Part shown: positions 17,114 through 25,253 of the stretch, in pieces
Position numbering within the stretch: the stretch's first letter is position 1
How the letters are laid out: every line of letters starts with the position of its first letter
DNA from: Ectobacillus sp. JY-23
GTDB taxonomy: Bacteria; Bacillota; Bacilli; Bacillales; Bacillaceae_G
Assembly (NCBI RefSeq): GCF_023022965.1
Contig: NZ_CP095462.1
Coordinates: 3,018,001 to 3,082,000, forward strand
Length of the DNA stretch: 64,000 bases
Direction of reading: 5' to 3'
Made by a program: the position numbers and the translations under genes
Notes under the pieces: model-generated
What the model was told of the DNA's origin: nothing
Databases searched by the model: none
Seen by the model: only the letters and a program-made list of their open reading frames with translations

Positions 17114-17438
17114 AATTCATATCAACGACATAATAAATGAAATTGATGAAACACTTTCTTTTATAGAAGGCTTATCTTTTGAGCAATATGAACAGGATTG
17201 AAAAACTCAAAAAGCCACGATTCGGGGTTTAGAAATTATTGGTGAAGCAATGAACCGGATTCCAAGAGAGTTTCAAAGTAAATATCCTGAAGTGTCTTGG
17301 AGGGACTGGATTGCATTTCGAAATGTATTGATACATGTGTACCACGCTGTTGATTTAGAATTAGTTTGGGAAACGATGAAAGATGAATTACAACCGCTTC
17401 GCAAGCAAATGGCTTCCATAATAGAAAAAGAATCCTAA
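17097..17438 (+). pseudogene. hepT: HEPN toxin hepT interrupted by an in-frame TGA
   Basis: Translation from ATG 17097, behind AAGGAGG, gives 34 residues (MSKDYRIHINDII...EQYEQD) and then TGA at 17199-17201. The same frame continues without another stop to 17438 with KTQKATIRGLEIIGEA and the HEPN RNase motif RNVLIHVYH, which fits RX4HXY. A single base change (TGG to TGA) would explain the break. The C-terminal active site is preserved but cannot be made in full length without readthrough. An internal ATG at 17250 would give a 62-residue fragment with the motif, lacking the first helices. Confidence 0.85.
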
Positions 17439-17445
17439 TATTTGG

Positions 17446-17511
17446 GTAGTATTCATAAATGAGTCTAATGCTCAGGAATGGAGGGTTCCGAAAAAGCTAA
17501 ATAAAGCATAA
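17446..17511 (+). pseudogene. Remnant tail of a second Rhs immunity gene
   Basis: In frame, it reads VVFINESNAQEWRVPKKLNKA-stop, which aligns with VVLISKSNAQEW at the end of the immunity gene at 14946. No start or upstream part remains. Confidence 0.65.
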
Positions 17512-17530
17512 AATACTCCGTACCAATTTC

Positions 17531-17580
17531 TGAACTGCACCCCGATTGTTAGTTGTGTCTAACAATCGGGGTGCAGTTCA
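17531..17580 (+). mobile_element. Fused terminal inverted repeats of an IS3-family (IS150-like) element
   Basis: TGAACTGCACCCCGATTGTT plus AG forms a perfect 22-bp arm mirrored by the right arm, with only ttgtgt between. The TG...CA ends and the TGxACTGCACCC wording resemble the tips of IS150-group insertion sequences. A TTC triplet flanks both sides, as a short target duplication would. No T-run follows, so it is not an ordinary terminator. It probably results from an internal deletion of an inserted element. Confidence 0.5.
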
Positions 17581-17657
17581 TTCATAGGTGGGGAGTATTT
17601 GGCGCATACCTTACTCTAAAGAAATCCTGCCTTAGAGTTTCCAAGTTCGTTTGGGAG

Positions 17658-18284
17658 CTAAAAAGGGTTTACTTTAAATTGGTCACTCGCTATCTTTAGG
17701 TATTGCTCTTGCTCTATATCTCTTTCATCTAACCAACTAACCTTTACGTAGATATAAGGACTATCTTTTAATACATCCTGTAGACCAACTCCCTTGTTTA
17801 GCATAAATGATGTCGAAGATGAGATTCCTTTAATATCCTTTATATTTGGACCAATCGTAAAGTTTTTTAATGTAGTTGATTTAGGGTAACTTTGTATTTC
17901 CATTAAGTTAGTTATAGTCAGGAATGGGGCATGTAAGCTACGCCATGCTTCTTTTTCGAGAGCCCCAAGTATGGTTACATTTTTCATAAACTGCTTGGGG
18001 TGATCAATTATCACTTCAAAAGTTATATAATTCTCATTAGTTTGTATCACTATAATAGAAGTTTGAAATAAATCAGTGCTTGGAGGAAATGATTTGATAT
18101 CTTGTTTAAACAGATCTTCATATTCTTGATTTATAGGATTTTCTAATGCATCTTGATCTGATTCGCTCTGCACAATTATTTGGGATGATTCTGCTTTCTT
18201 GGACTCTTGTGAGTTAGAGCAGCCTGCTGTAAGTGCACTTATTAGAGTGAAGCCGCATAAGAGAAGATAGATGTAATTCATCAT
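17658..18284 (-). CDS. Lipoprotein of unknown function
   Basis: The 208-residue product has a type II signal peptide with lipobox LTAGC (Cys22) and a Ser/Glu-rich linker, then a soluble domain with no motif I recognise (ILGALEKEAWRSLHAPF, GISSSTSFMLNKGVG). It should sit on the outer face of the membrane. Its start overlaps the stop of the upstream gene by four bases, so the two are translationally coupled. Low GC and the isolated position beside the Rhs scrap zone suggest acquired DNA. Confidence 0.75.
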   Translation of the reverse strand: MMNYIYLLLCGFTLISALTAGCSNSQESKKAESSQIIVQSESDQDALENPINQEYEDLFKQDIKSFPPSTDLFQTSIIVIQTNENYITFEVIIDHPKQFMKNVTILGALEKEAWRSLHAPFLTITNLMEIQSYPKSTTLKNFTIGPNIKDIKGISSSTSFMLNKGVGLQDVLKDSPYIYVKVSWLDERDIEQEQYLKIASDQFKVNPF

Positions 18285-18535
18285 AGTCTGTAGCCGTATT
18301 CCGGATAGCTATAGTATTTATATCCCTTGTACCAGTTAGTCCAAGCCCGGTTTTTCAGTTCGGAATCATTGTTATAGTTAGGAGAGAAATTCGTTACTAC
18401 CGGATAATATCCATTATCGCGCGTGAAGTCTATTTGTATTGTCTTTGTATAGCCAGAAGAATTTACCCAAGAAGAGTATGTATGTGCAAAGTTCTCACGA
18501 ATACCTGTTACTAAAATAGCTGCAGTTTTTTTCAT
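18281..18535 (-). CDS. Small Tyr-rich protein of unknown function
   Basis: The 84-residue product starts at ATG 18535 behind AAGGAG. It begins MKKTAAILVTG, has no clear signal peptide, and ends in a Tyr/Gly/Pro-rich tail (YKYYSYPEYGYRL). No family is recognised. It is the first gene of a two-gene unit with the lipoprotein, so the products may act together. Confidence 0.6.
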   Translation of the reverse strand: MKKTAAILVTGIRENFAHTYSSWVNSSGYTKTIQIDFTRDNGYYPVVTNFSPNYNNDSELKNRAWTNWYKGYKYYSYPEYGYRL

Positions 18536-18869
18536 CCTTAACTTCTCCTTCTGTAGATATTTTGTATATAAGTCCTACTAATAAAAAATTATATATCTCG
18601 GACAGTATTTTTCCAATAAAAGTAATTATGAAAATTCAATCATTTAAGGATCATGACGAACTTTTTACTTGCCAAACAGGCAACTAAAGAACTCTTTTTC
18701 TTTTCATAAGGTTTAATGTGAAGTTTCGGTTCTATAGAATGGTACTTAAAAGAATGAATGAGAAAGTTAGGTGAGCCAAAAGCAATAGAACAGATACTGT
18801 ATTGCTTTTTTCTATGCCCCAGCCCAAATGTAAAGATTATGTTAAAGTAGAACTATTCACTTGCAGTAT

Positions 18870-18893
18870 ATAAGTATTTGATTATATACTTAT
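18870..18893 (+). promoter_or_regulatory. Putative distal ArsR operator
   Basis: The perfect inverted repeat ATAAGTAT-N8-ATACTTAT resembles ArsR-family boxes. It lies about 130 bases upstream of arsR. Confidence 0.45.
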
Positions 18894-18966
18894 CAATGAA
18901 AAGGACAGAAAATAAGGTTTTGCGTAGAAGCTGTTGCTACTCTCCGTATAAGAAGTATGTTTTTAT

Positions 18967-18992
18967 CAAATATATAAGTATATAATTATTTG
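18967..18992 (+). promoter_or_regulatory. Putative proximal ArsR operator
   Basis: CAAATA-N14-TATTTG encloses another ATAAGTAT core, 27 bases before arsR. It probably overlaps the promoter and would allow autorepression. Confidence 0.45.
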
Positions 18993-19018
18993 TTAAATTA
19001 ATAGAAAGGAGCGTATGT

Positions 19019-19363
19019 ATGCAGCAAACCATACTAGATATAGAAAAAACCGCACAAACGTTAAAGCTGTTAGGTGACAAAACGAGATTAACCATTATCG
19101 CAATTCTGCAGCAGCGTGAGTGCTGTGTGTGTGAGTTTACCGAAGTGTTTGATACGAGTCAGCCTTCCATTAGTCAGCATCTGCGCAAATTAAAAGACGT
19201 CGGTCTTATTAAAGAAGAACGCAGAGGGCAGTGGATTTATTATTCTTTGCATACACAAAGCGAGTTATACCCTCTTGTGCAGGAGATACTTCGGTATGTT
19301 CCCGAGCAGACAGAGAAGATTAAGCATATTGAGCTAAGTAACCCAACTGGTTGTTGTTTATAG
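19019..19363 (+). CDS. arsR: Arsenic-responsive ArsR/SmtB repressor
   Basis: The 114-residue winged-helix protein has the arsenite-sensing ECCVCEF cysteines in helix alpha-3 and the recognition helix SQPSISQHLRKLKDVGLI, then RRGQWIYYSL in the wing. A second Cys pair ends the protein (TGCCL). AAAGGAG precedes ATG 19019. It leads an arsR-acr3-arsC operon and should be released from DNA by As(III). Confidence 0.93.
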   Translation: MQQTILDIEKTAQTLKLLGDKTRLTIIAILQQRECCVCEFTEVFDTSQPSISQHLRKLKDVGLIKEERRGQWIYYSLHTQSELYPLVQEILRYVPEQTEKIKHIELSNPTGCCL

Positions 19364-19386
19364 CATCATGAAAAGGGAGTGAGGAA

Positions 19387-20448
19387 ATGGGGAATACAGA
19401 GAAAAAACGATTGGTTTTTTTGGATCGCTATCTAACGCTTTGGATTTTCTTGGCCATGGCGGTGGGGATTGGGCTAGGATTTGCGGCGCCAGGTTTTGTC
19501 GATGGCCTTAATAGCCTACAGGTAGGAACAACGTCTATCCCGCTAGCGATTGGATTGATATTGATGATGTATCCGCCGCTAGCAAAGGTACGCTATGAAG
19601 AGATGGGCCGTGTGTTTAAGGATGTAAAGGTATTAGTATTATCGCTTGTACAAAACTGGATTATTGGTCCTGTGTTGATGTTTGCACTTGCGATTATCTT
19701 TTTACCTGATAAGCCAGAGTATATGGTTGGTCTCATTATGATTGGTTTGGCGCGCTGCATTGCGATGGTGATTGTGTGGAACGACCTTGCGAAAGGTGAT
19801 ACGGAATATGCTGCTGGCTTAGTGGCCTTCAATTCCGTGTTCCAAATGTTATTTTTCTCCGTGTATGCATATGTGTTTGTAACAATCATTCCAGAGTGGC
19901 TTGGATTAGAAGGTGCGGTTGTAAGCATCACAATGGCTGAAGTGGCAAAGTCGGTGTTCATTTACTTAGGTATTCCATTTTTGGCGGGGATGCTGACACG
20001 CTTTACGTTAGTCAAAGCGAAGGGCAGAGAATGGTATGAGAAAGTGTTCATTCCTAAGATCAGCCCCATTACACTTATCGCATTATTATTTACCATCATC
20101 GTGATGTTCTCGTTAAAGGGAGACACGATTGTTAGCTTGCCTTTAGATGTGGTGCGAATTGCGATTCCATTGTTGATCTACTTCATTGTAATGTTCTTTA
20201 TCTCCTTCTATATGGGTAAGAAGATAGGAGCAAATTATCCGGTTACAACAACGCTTGCCTTTACGGCTGGCAGTAATAACTTCGAACTGGCGATTGCCGT
20301 AGCAGTTGGTGTGTTCGGCATCCATTCCGGTGCTGCCTTTGCAGCCGTTATTGGACCGCTTGTTGAGGTGCCGGTAATGATTGCATTAGTTAATGTAGCA
20401 TTATGGTTTAAACGTAAGTATTTCGCGGAACATACCGCATCATCATAA
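19387..20448 (+). CDS. acr3: Arsenite efflux permease, ACR3 family
   Basis: The 353-residue membrane protein has about ten transmembrane segments and the ACR3 (BART superfamily) signatures [39 protein letters not shown] with the conserved Cys, and [20 protein letters not shown]. It exports As(III) by proton exchange. It is often named arsB in Bacillus. AAAGGGAG precedes ATG 19387, 23 bases after arsR. Confidence 0.95.
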   Translation: MGNTEKKRLVFLDRYLTLWIFLAMAVGIGLGFAAPGFVDGLNSLQVGTTSIPLAIGLILMMYPPLAKVRYEEMGRVFKDVKVLVLSLVQNWIIGPVLMFALAIIFLPDKPEYMVGLIMIGLARCIAMVIVWNDLAKGDTEYAAGLVAFNSVFQMLFFSVYAYVFVTIIPEWLGLEGAVVSITMAEVAKSVFIYLGIPFLAGMLTRFTLVKAKGREWYEKVFIPKISPITLIALLFTIIVMFSLKGDTIVSLPLDVVRIAIPLLIYFIVMFFISFYMGKKIGANYPVTTTLAFTAGSNNFELAIAVAVGVFGIHSGAAFAAVIGPLVEVPVMIALVNVALWFKRKYFAEHTASS

Positions 20449-20469
20449 TAAAAAAGGTGGAATCACATC

Positions 20470-20898
20470 ATGACAAACAAAAAAACAATTTATTTCTTAT
20501 GCACAGGTAACTCTTGCCGTAGTCAAATGGCAGAAGGATGGGCAAAGCAATACTTAGGTGACGAGTGGAATGTATACAGCGCAGGTCTTGAAGCACATGG
20601 TTTAAATCCGAACGCTGTCAAAGCCATGCAGGAAGCGGGCGTAGACATTACAAATCAAACGTCTGACGTAATTGATCCAAACATTTTAAATGATGCTGAT
20701 TTAGTTGTTACATTATGTGGTCATGCGGCGGAGCATTGCCCAGCTGTAAGGCCGAATAAAGCAAATGCTCGTAAGATTCATGTAGGATTTGATGATCCGG
20801 CAGGTAAAGAGTGGTCCGAATTCCAGCGCGTACGCGATGAGATTCGTGACGCGATGAAGTATTTTGCCGAGCACGGTAAGTTTCCAAACGAGCAATAA
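20470..20898 (+). CDS. arsC: Arsenate reductase, thioredoxin-coupled
   Basis: The 142-residue low-molecular-weight phosphatase-fold enzyme has the P-loop [13 protein letters not shown] and the later redox pair in [11 protein letters not shown] (Cys82/Cys89 type). It reduces arsenate to arsenite for export by the neighbouring Acr3, using thioredoxin. AAGGTGG lies upstream. It is the last gene of the operon. Confidence 0.95.
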   Translation: MTNKKTIYFLCTGNSCRSQMAEGWAKQYLGDEWNVYSAGLEAHGLNPNAVKAMQEAGVDITNQTSDVIDPNILNDADLVVTLCGHAAEHCPAVRPNKANARKIHVGFDDPAGKEWSEFQRVRDEIRDAMKYFAEHGKFPNEQ

Positions 20899-20908
20899 GC
20901 CCATTGAA

Positions 20909-20947
20909 ATGAGCAAAAAAGCCGAGAACATGTTCTCGGCTCATTTT
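20909..20947 (+). terminator. Terminator of the ars operon
   Basis: gccgagaaca / tgttctcggc is a perfect stem with A-rich and T-rich flanks. Confidence 0.9.
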
Positions 20948-21065
20948 ATAAGAGCCAACATGCAGTGAAGGTGCGCTTATTTTTTATAATTCGGATTTAC
21001 CTTACTTTGCAACCTTTGAACAAATATGCGTTTTACTCTTAATGCGGGTATAACGCTAGACTACT

Positions 21066-21369
21066 GGAGCACGAGAGAGGATAAAACAGGGTTTAGGTGT
21101 CCCGCAAGAACGTCTAGCGGAGCACGAGAGAGGGTAAAACAGGGTTTAGGTGTCCCGCAAGAGCGCCTAGCGGAGCACGAGAGAGGGTAAAACAGGGTTT
21201 AGGTGTCCCGCAAGAGCGTCTAGCGGAGCACGAGAGAGGGTAAAACAGGGTTTAGGTGTCCCGCAAGAACGCCTAGCGGAGCACGAGAGAGGGTAAAACA
21301 GGGTTTAGGTGTCCCGCAAGAACGCCTAGCGGAGCACGAGAGAGGGTAAAACAGAGTTTAGGTGTCCCT
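21066..21369 (+). repeat. 53-bp tandem repeat array, six units
   Basis: Units start at 21066, 21119, 21172, 21225, 21278 and 21331; five are complete and the last is cut at 39 bases. They differ at a few positions (for example aacgtc, gagcgcc, aacgcc before tagc). There are no variable spacers, so it is not a CRISPR array. I see no gene from 20899 to 21727 apart from this array and the remnant frame at 21452. Confidence 0.95.
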
Positions 21370-21451
21370 TAATATTGTTCATTTCCGCAATCCTAAGTTT
21401 ATTGACGTATAAGAGCTATCAAAATGAACACACGTATTGATACAAATATAA

Positions 21452-21667
21452 AAGATCCCGCCAAATTATGAATATCAACTAGAACGACTAAAACAGGCAA
21501 TACTGAAATATTCTTCAACGGCACAGATGAACAACACTAACAGACAACCTGTTATACTGTGGTACGAAGTATTTCAAAAAAACGTTCATCACTATCTAGA
21601 ACATACACAAGTACCTGTTGTTAAGGTCCTCGGGAACATGCAATGGATGAATGGTATACTTGCATAA
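21452..21667 (+). pseudogene. Start-less open frame, possible gene remnant
   Basis: A 71-codon frame runs from a TAA at 21449 to TAA 21665. It has protein-like composition (QPVILWYEVFQKNVHHYL, TQVPVVKVLGNMQW) but no start before the internal ATGs and no ribosome binding site. I recognise no family. It could be the 3' end of a deleted gene or a chance frame. Confidence 0.3.
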
Positions 21668-21730
21668 AACAAGTCACTCACAGGATTAAATCCATATATG
21701 CTTACATAGGATAGAATGGGGTGATGTGTG

Positions 21731-22162
21731 ATGCCGAGGATTAAATATACACAATCAGATATAGAGCTGTTAGGACGCTTAATGCGAGCGGAAGCAGAAG
21801 GGGAAGGACAGCAGGGTATGTTGTTGGTTGGGAATGTTGGCGTAAACAGGGTTTTTGGAAACTGTTTAGACTTTAAGGGCATTACAAATATTCAACAGAT
21901 GGTATATCAACAGCAAGGTGGAAGTTATTCATTTGAGGCTGTTTCAAAGGGATATTTTTACCAGCGGGCTAGGCAAGTTGATAAAGACTTAGCCAAAAAA
22001 TGTTTGGATTATTGGCTAGGGCACCCTGCACGGAATTCACTTTGGTTCTTTAATCCGACAGGAAGTTGTCCTGCGGTTTGGTGGAATCAAAGAAAAGCGG
22101 GGCAGTATAAAGAGCATTGTTTTTATCAACCAAGTCAGCAGGAATGTCCAAGGGTGTTTTAG
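21731..22162 (+). CDS. cwlJ: Spore cortex-lytic hydrolase CwlJ
   Basis: CwlJ degrades the spore cortex during germination and is activated by Ca-dipicolinate. The 143-residue protein matches the hydrolase_2 family: LLGRLMRAEAEGEGQQGM, with the catalytic-type Glu, then LLVGNVGVNRV, GYFYQRAR, SLWFFNPTGSCPAVW and HCFYQPS. There is no signal peptide, as expected for CwlJ. Both GTG 21728 and ATG 21731 are possible. No gerQ homologue is adjacent here. Confidence 0.9.
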   Translation: MPRIKYTQSDIELLGRLMRAEAEGEGQQGMLLVGNVGVNRVFGNCLDFKGITNIQQMVYQQQGGSYSFEAVSKGYFYQRARQVDKDLAKKCLDYWLGHPARNSLWFFNPTGSCPAVWWNQRKAGQYKEHCFYQPSQQECPRVF

Positions 22163-22193
22163 GAATAACAGTAATATACATGTATGTTAGTAA

Positions 22194-22236
22194 CTATAAG
22201 AAAAGGCTCCGTTTTAAACGGAGCCTTTTCTTATAG
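22194..22236. terminator. Bidirectional terminator between cwlJ and the M23 gene
   Basis: ctataagaaaaggctccgt mirrors acggagccttttcttatag around a short loop, between two convergent genes. Confidence 0.9.
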
Positions 22237-22255
22237 TTTCATAGTATGTCAGTAG

Positions 22256-23365
22256 TCACTGTAAAAACTGCATAGGATCCACTGCATTGGATTTAGCCGC
22301 ATTCCAGCTTCCTACATGAATCTCGAAATGCAAATGTTGTCCAAATGACATACCGGTATTGCCCATAACACCGATTTGTTGTCCTTGCTGTACAGTTTGA
22401 CCTCGCTGCACAGAACGGCTGCGCATATGGGCATAAACAGTTGTATAGGTTTTGCCGTTTATATTATGGGACATGTATACTACATTTCCATAGCTAGAAG
22501 AATATTCAGAACGGATAACCGTTCCGGATGCCGCGGCCACAATTGGAACGGGACCGGATGCTGCAATGTCTACACCTTTATGATTTTCATTGCCTCGCAT
22601 GCCAAAACCAGAAGAAAAGGAACCGGCTGCCGGTTTAATGAATAGTCCTGTGCCTCCTGTGAGTGGAGGAACAATTCCTTGCGACTCTAGTAATCTTTTT
22701 TCTTCCTCTGCATCTATAAGAGCGCTGAGATTTGCATGGTACTGCTGTTCTAGTGTTTGAATCGTCAGCTTTTTGTCTTGTTGACTCTGTTCGAGTTGTT
22801 GCTGTTTTTGAAGCAGAGAGGCCTCATAGGAACGTAAGGCCAATTCCTGCTCTTCAATGCTGTTTTTTTCATTTTTTAGCTTTTCTTGATCTGTTTTTTG
22901 GTCATCTAGAATCGTTTTATCGGATTGAAATATTAAATTCAGCGAGTACATATTATCCAATAACCCAGCGATGCTGTCTGCATGGAGAAGTACATCTGTT
23001 ATTAAATTTGACTTAGGTTGATTCTGTAAGGTGACCAGCCGCTTTTTAATCACTTCTTGTCTTTGACTAATCTTTTCTTGCAGCATGGTAATGTTTTGTG
23101 CTTTGTTCGCAATTGCAGCCTGTGTCCCATTGATTTGGTTCTGAGTAGACTCCAATTCAGCTTCTGTTTGTACAATAGCTTGATCCAACTGCTCAAGCTG
23201 TTGCTTAAAGGACTCAATTTCTTTCTGAAGCGCTTCTGTTTGGTTTTCATGTAATCTATTTTGCGACGTGTTTACATCCGTATTTGCTTGTGTAGATACA
23301 GGTAGCATAAAGGCTCCTGCTATCATACTTGTTAATAAAGTGATATGAATCGCTTTTCGTGTCAT
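22256..23365 (-). CDS. Secreted coiled-coil M23 peptidoglycan endopeptidase
   Basis: The 369-residue product has a Sec signal peptide (cut near STQA), a long coiled coil (about aa 35-225, Gln/Glu/Leu-rich), and a C-terminal LytM/M23 zinc peptidase (about 245-369) with GFGMRG, NHKGVDIAA, TVYAHM and GQHLHFEIH. The His and Asp ligands of the active site are present. The EnvC/CwlO-like layout suggests regulated cell-wall cleavage at the surface. GGGAGG precedes the ATG at 23365. Confidence 0.9.
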   Translation of the reverse strand: MTRKAIHITLLTSMIAGAFMLPVSTQANTDVNTSQNRLHENQTEALQKEIESFKQQLEQLDQAIVQTEAELESTQNQINGTQAAIANKAQNITMLQEKISQRQEVIKKRLVTLQNQPKSNLITDVLLHADSIAGLLDNMYSLNLIFQSDKTILDDQKTDQEKLKNEKNSIEEQELALRSYEASLLQKQQQLEQSQQDKKLTIQTLEQQYHANLSALIDAEEEKRLLESQGIVPPLTGGTGLFIKPAAGSFSSGFGMRGNENHKGVDIAASGPVPIVAAASGTVIRSEYSSSYGNVVYMSHNINGKTYTTVYAHMRSRSVQRGQTVQQGQQIGVMGNTGMSFGQHLHFEIHVGSWNAAKSNAVDPMQFLQ

Positions 23366-23571
23366 TACGTACCTCCCTATGTTATACCAGATAAAGTTAT
23401 AACATATAAAGGAGGTATTTCTCTGTTTGTAATCTAATTGTAAAGCATGCTTAAAGCATAAGAGATATTTCGTGGTGGTTTTGTGATATTAAGTTCGTAT
23501 CTACAAAACCATTAGCGAAATGTAATACAAATCCCGCTTAGCAGCAAAATTGTTACTAGCTATTGGTGTCA

Positions 23572-23889
23572 TTAGATATAATCAGTGAGCTGATTTAACA
23601 ATTTTTCCTTGGACTGAAGCGGCATCAGCTTTGTTTTTACCGTCCCTTTTTCAAATAGCAACAAAGAGGGGATGCTCGTGATTTGAAACTGCTCGAGCAA
23701 TTCCGTGTTCTCATCAATATCCACTTTGAAAAATGTCAGCTTCTCCTGCAACTCTTCTGATAATGTCTCCAAAATAGGTGAAATACTATTGCACACATCA
23801 CACCATTTTGCTAAAAAGCAAACGAGTGCGATAGGACGTTCTTGCACTTTTGAGTGGAAATTCTCTGTGTTGATAGCGATCAATGCCAT
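23572..23889 (-). CDS. Thioredoxin-like protein with CDVC active site
   Basis: The 105-residue protein shows the thioredoxin fold: LVCFLAKWCDVCNSI, VDIDENTELLEQF and ITSIPSLLLFEKG with the cis-Pro. The active site is C-D-V-C rather than C-G-P-C, which usually changes the redox potential. AAAGGAG precedes ATG 23889. There is no signal peptide, so it is cytoplasmic. Its partner is unknown. Confidence 0.85.
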   Translation of the reverse strand: MALIAINTENFHSKVQERPIALVCFLAKWCDVCNSISPILETLSEELQEKLTFFKVDIDENTELLEQFQITSIPSLLLFEKGTVKTKLMPLQSKEKLLNQLTDYI

Positions 23890-24146
23890 TGTAGATTACT
23901 CCTTTGTAGATATTTAGGACCTCAGAATTCCGGGATACCACGTAACAGTATGTACATCCATATGTTAGTATGAGCAAGCGTTTCTGTTTATATCAAGTCT
24001 GCATGGAATTTTTTCGATATCTATCCATAATAAAGGGAGAACATATGAAGTACTTAATTCGAAGGAAGATTCCTACTTTAAGCATAATATGGTAAGTTAT
24101 GCGCATAATGAGCATTAATACTTACTTCTTATGTATGAGGGAAAAT

Positions 24147-25253
24147 ATGAAAAATTTGGTTTCTATACTAGTTCCTAGACAAGTGCTATTATTGTTAATC
24201 TTATCAACAGGATTATTAAACCATGTTCTCTTACTTCCAAATCTTTTACTAGCTTCTGGCCGTGATAGCTGGCTAAGTGTGATGATTACTTATCCCATTG
24301 CGTTGCTATTGGTATGGTGTATTTACTACATAGCCAAGCATAATAATCCCGAGGGGTTTTATCCTGCAATTCGTAAGAGATTTGGTAGCATGGTTTACTA
24401 TGCAATGGGGGCGCCTCTTATTCTTTTTTTAATAAGCAGCGCTTACATCACTTTTAAGGATTTAATGATTTGGTTAAAGGCGTATTTTTTGGTGGATTAT
24501 TCTATATTTATAATTACGATTCTTCTTCTAGTTGTTTGCTTTATTGTGACACTTGCAGGCATCAAGTATATGGCGATTTCGGCCGGTGTATTACTTCCTC
24601 TTGTTGTTTTAGCCGGCATTTTTATTTCTATCACGAATACACCCCTGAAAGACCCATCTCTTTTATTTCCTGTTATGTCAAATGGATTGCTACCTATTTT
24701 AAAAGGCATGATGTATACCTTATCCGGGCTATTAGAAGTATACTTGGTCGTTCTTTTACAACCCTATATGCAAAGTAGGCTTAAGCGTAAGCACTTGCTT
24801 ATCTTAGTTACGTTTTTAACGATTCTCATATTCGGCCCCTTATCTGCGGCAATTATGGAATTTGGACCCATGCAAGCAAATCATTTTAGATATCCGGCAT
24901 ATGAGCAGTGGAGAATCATGAATATTGGACAGTATGTTTCTCATTTAGATTTTCTGGCGCTATATCAATGGTTGTGCGGGGCAGTGATTCGAATTGGTTT
25001 GTTTATGTTTTTAGCCGGTGCTTTTTTTACAAAACAAATAAAGCATTACAAGCTTCGGCCGTTTAGCATCCTGCTTTTATATGGCTTATTACTTGTTTTA
25101 ATGTTAGTGAAACTTGAAACATACACGTTTTATCAATGGATTTACCGTTATTTTCTGCCAGCCTGTATGTTTTTGTTTGTAGGGCAAATTGTACTAGCAA
25201 CCCTTCTTACCATTCTGATGAAGAAAAGAGAGGACAAGCATGAGGGAGCGTAA
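24147..25253 (+). CDS. GerAB-type spore germinant receptor permease subunit
   Basis: The product is an APC-superfamily germination protein with about ten transmembrane segments. MKNLVSILVPRQVLLLLIL is the start of the conserved region; it has the ribosome binding site GAGGG and is preferred over the upstream ATG at 24099. B subunits form the channel-like, germinant-binding part of Ger receptors in the spore inner membrane. It is the first gene of a B-A-C operon, which differs from the usual A-B-C order. Confidence 0.9.
   Translation: MKNLVSILVPRQVLLLLILSTGLLNHVLLLPNLLLASGRDSWLSVMITYPIALLLVWCIYYIAKHNNPEGFYPAIRKRFGSMVYYAMGAPLILFLISSAYITFKDLMIWLKAYFLVDYSIFIITILLLVVCFIVTLAGIKYMAISAGVLLPLVVLAGIFISITNTPLKDPSLLFPVMSNGLLPILKGMMYTLSGLLEVYLVVLLQPYMQSRLKRKHLLILVTFLTILIFGPLSAAIMEFGPMQANHFRYPAYEQWRIMNIGQYVSHLDFLALYQWLCGAVIRIGLFMFLAGAFFTKQIKHYKLRPFSILLLYGLLLVLMLVKLETYTFYQWIYRYFLPACMFLFVGQIVLATLLTILMKKREDKHEGA

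Larger units (their letters stand above)
18536..19018. other. Intergenic region upstream of the ars operon
   Basis: It holds no gene. A plus-strand terminator-like hairpin lies at 18778-18812 (aaaagcaata / tattgctttt), with nothing coding before it, and two AT-rich palindromes described separately follow. Confidence 0.6.

Noticed and set aside
21066..21369. Possible CRISPR array
   Set aside because: The whole 53-base unit repeats with no variable spacers, and there are no cas genes.
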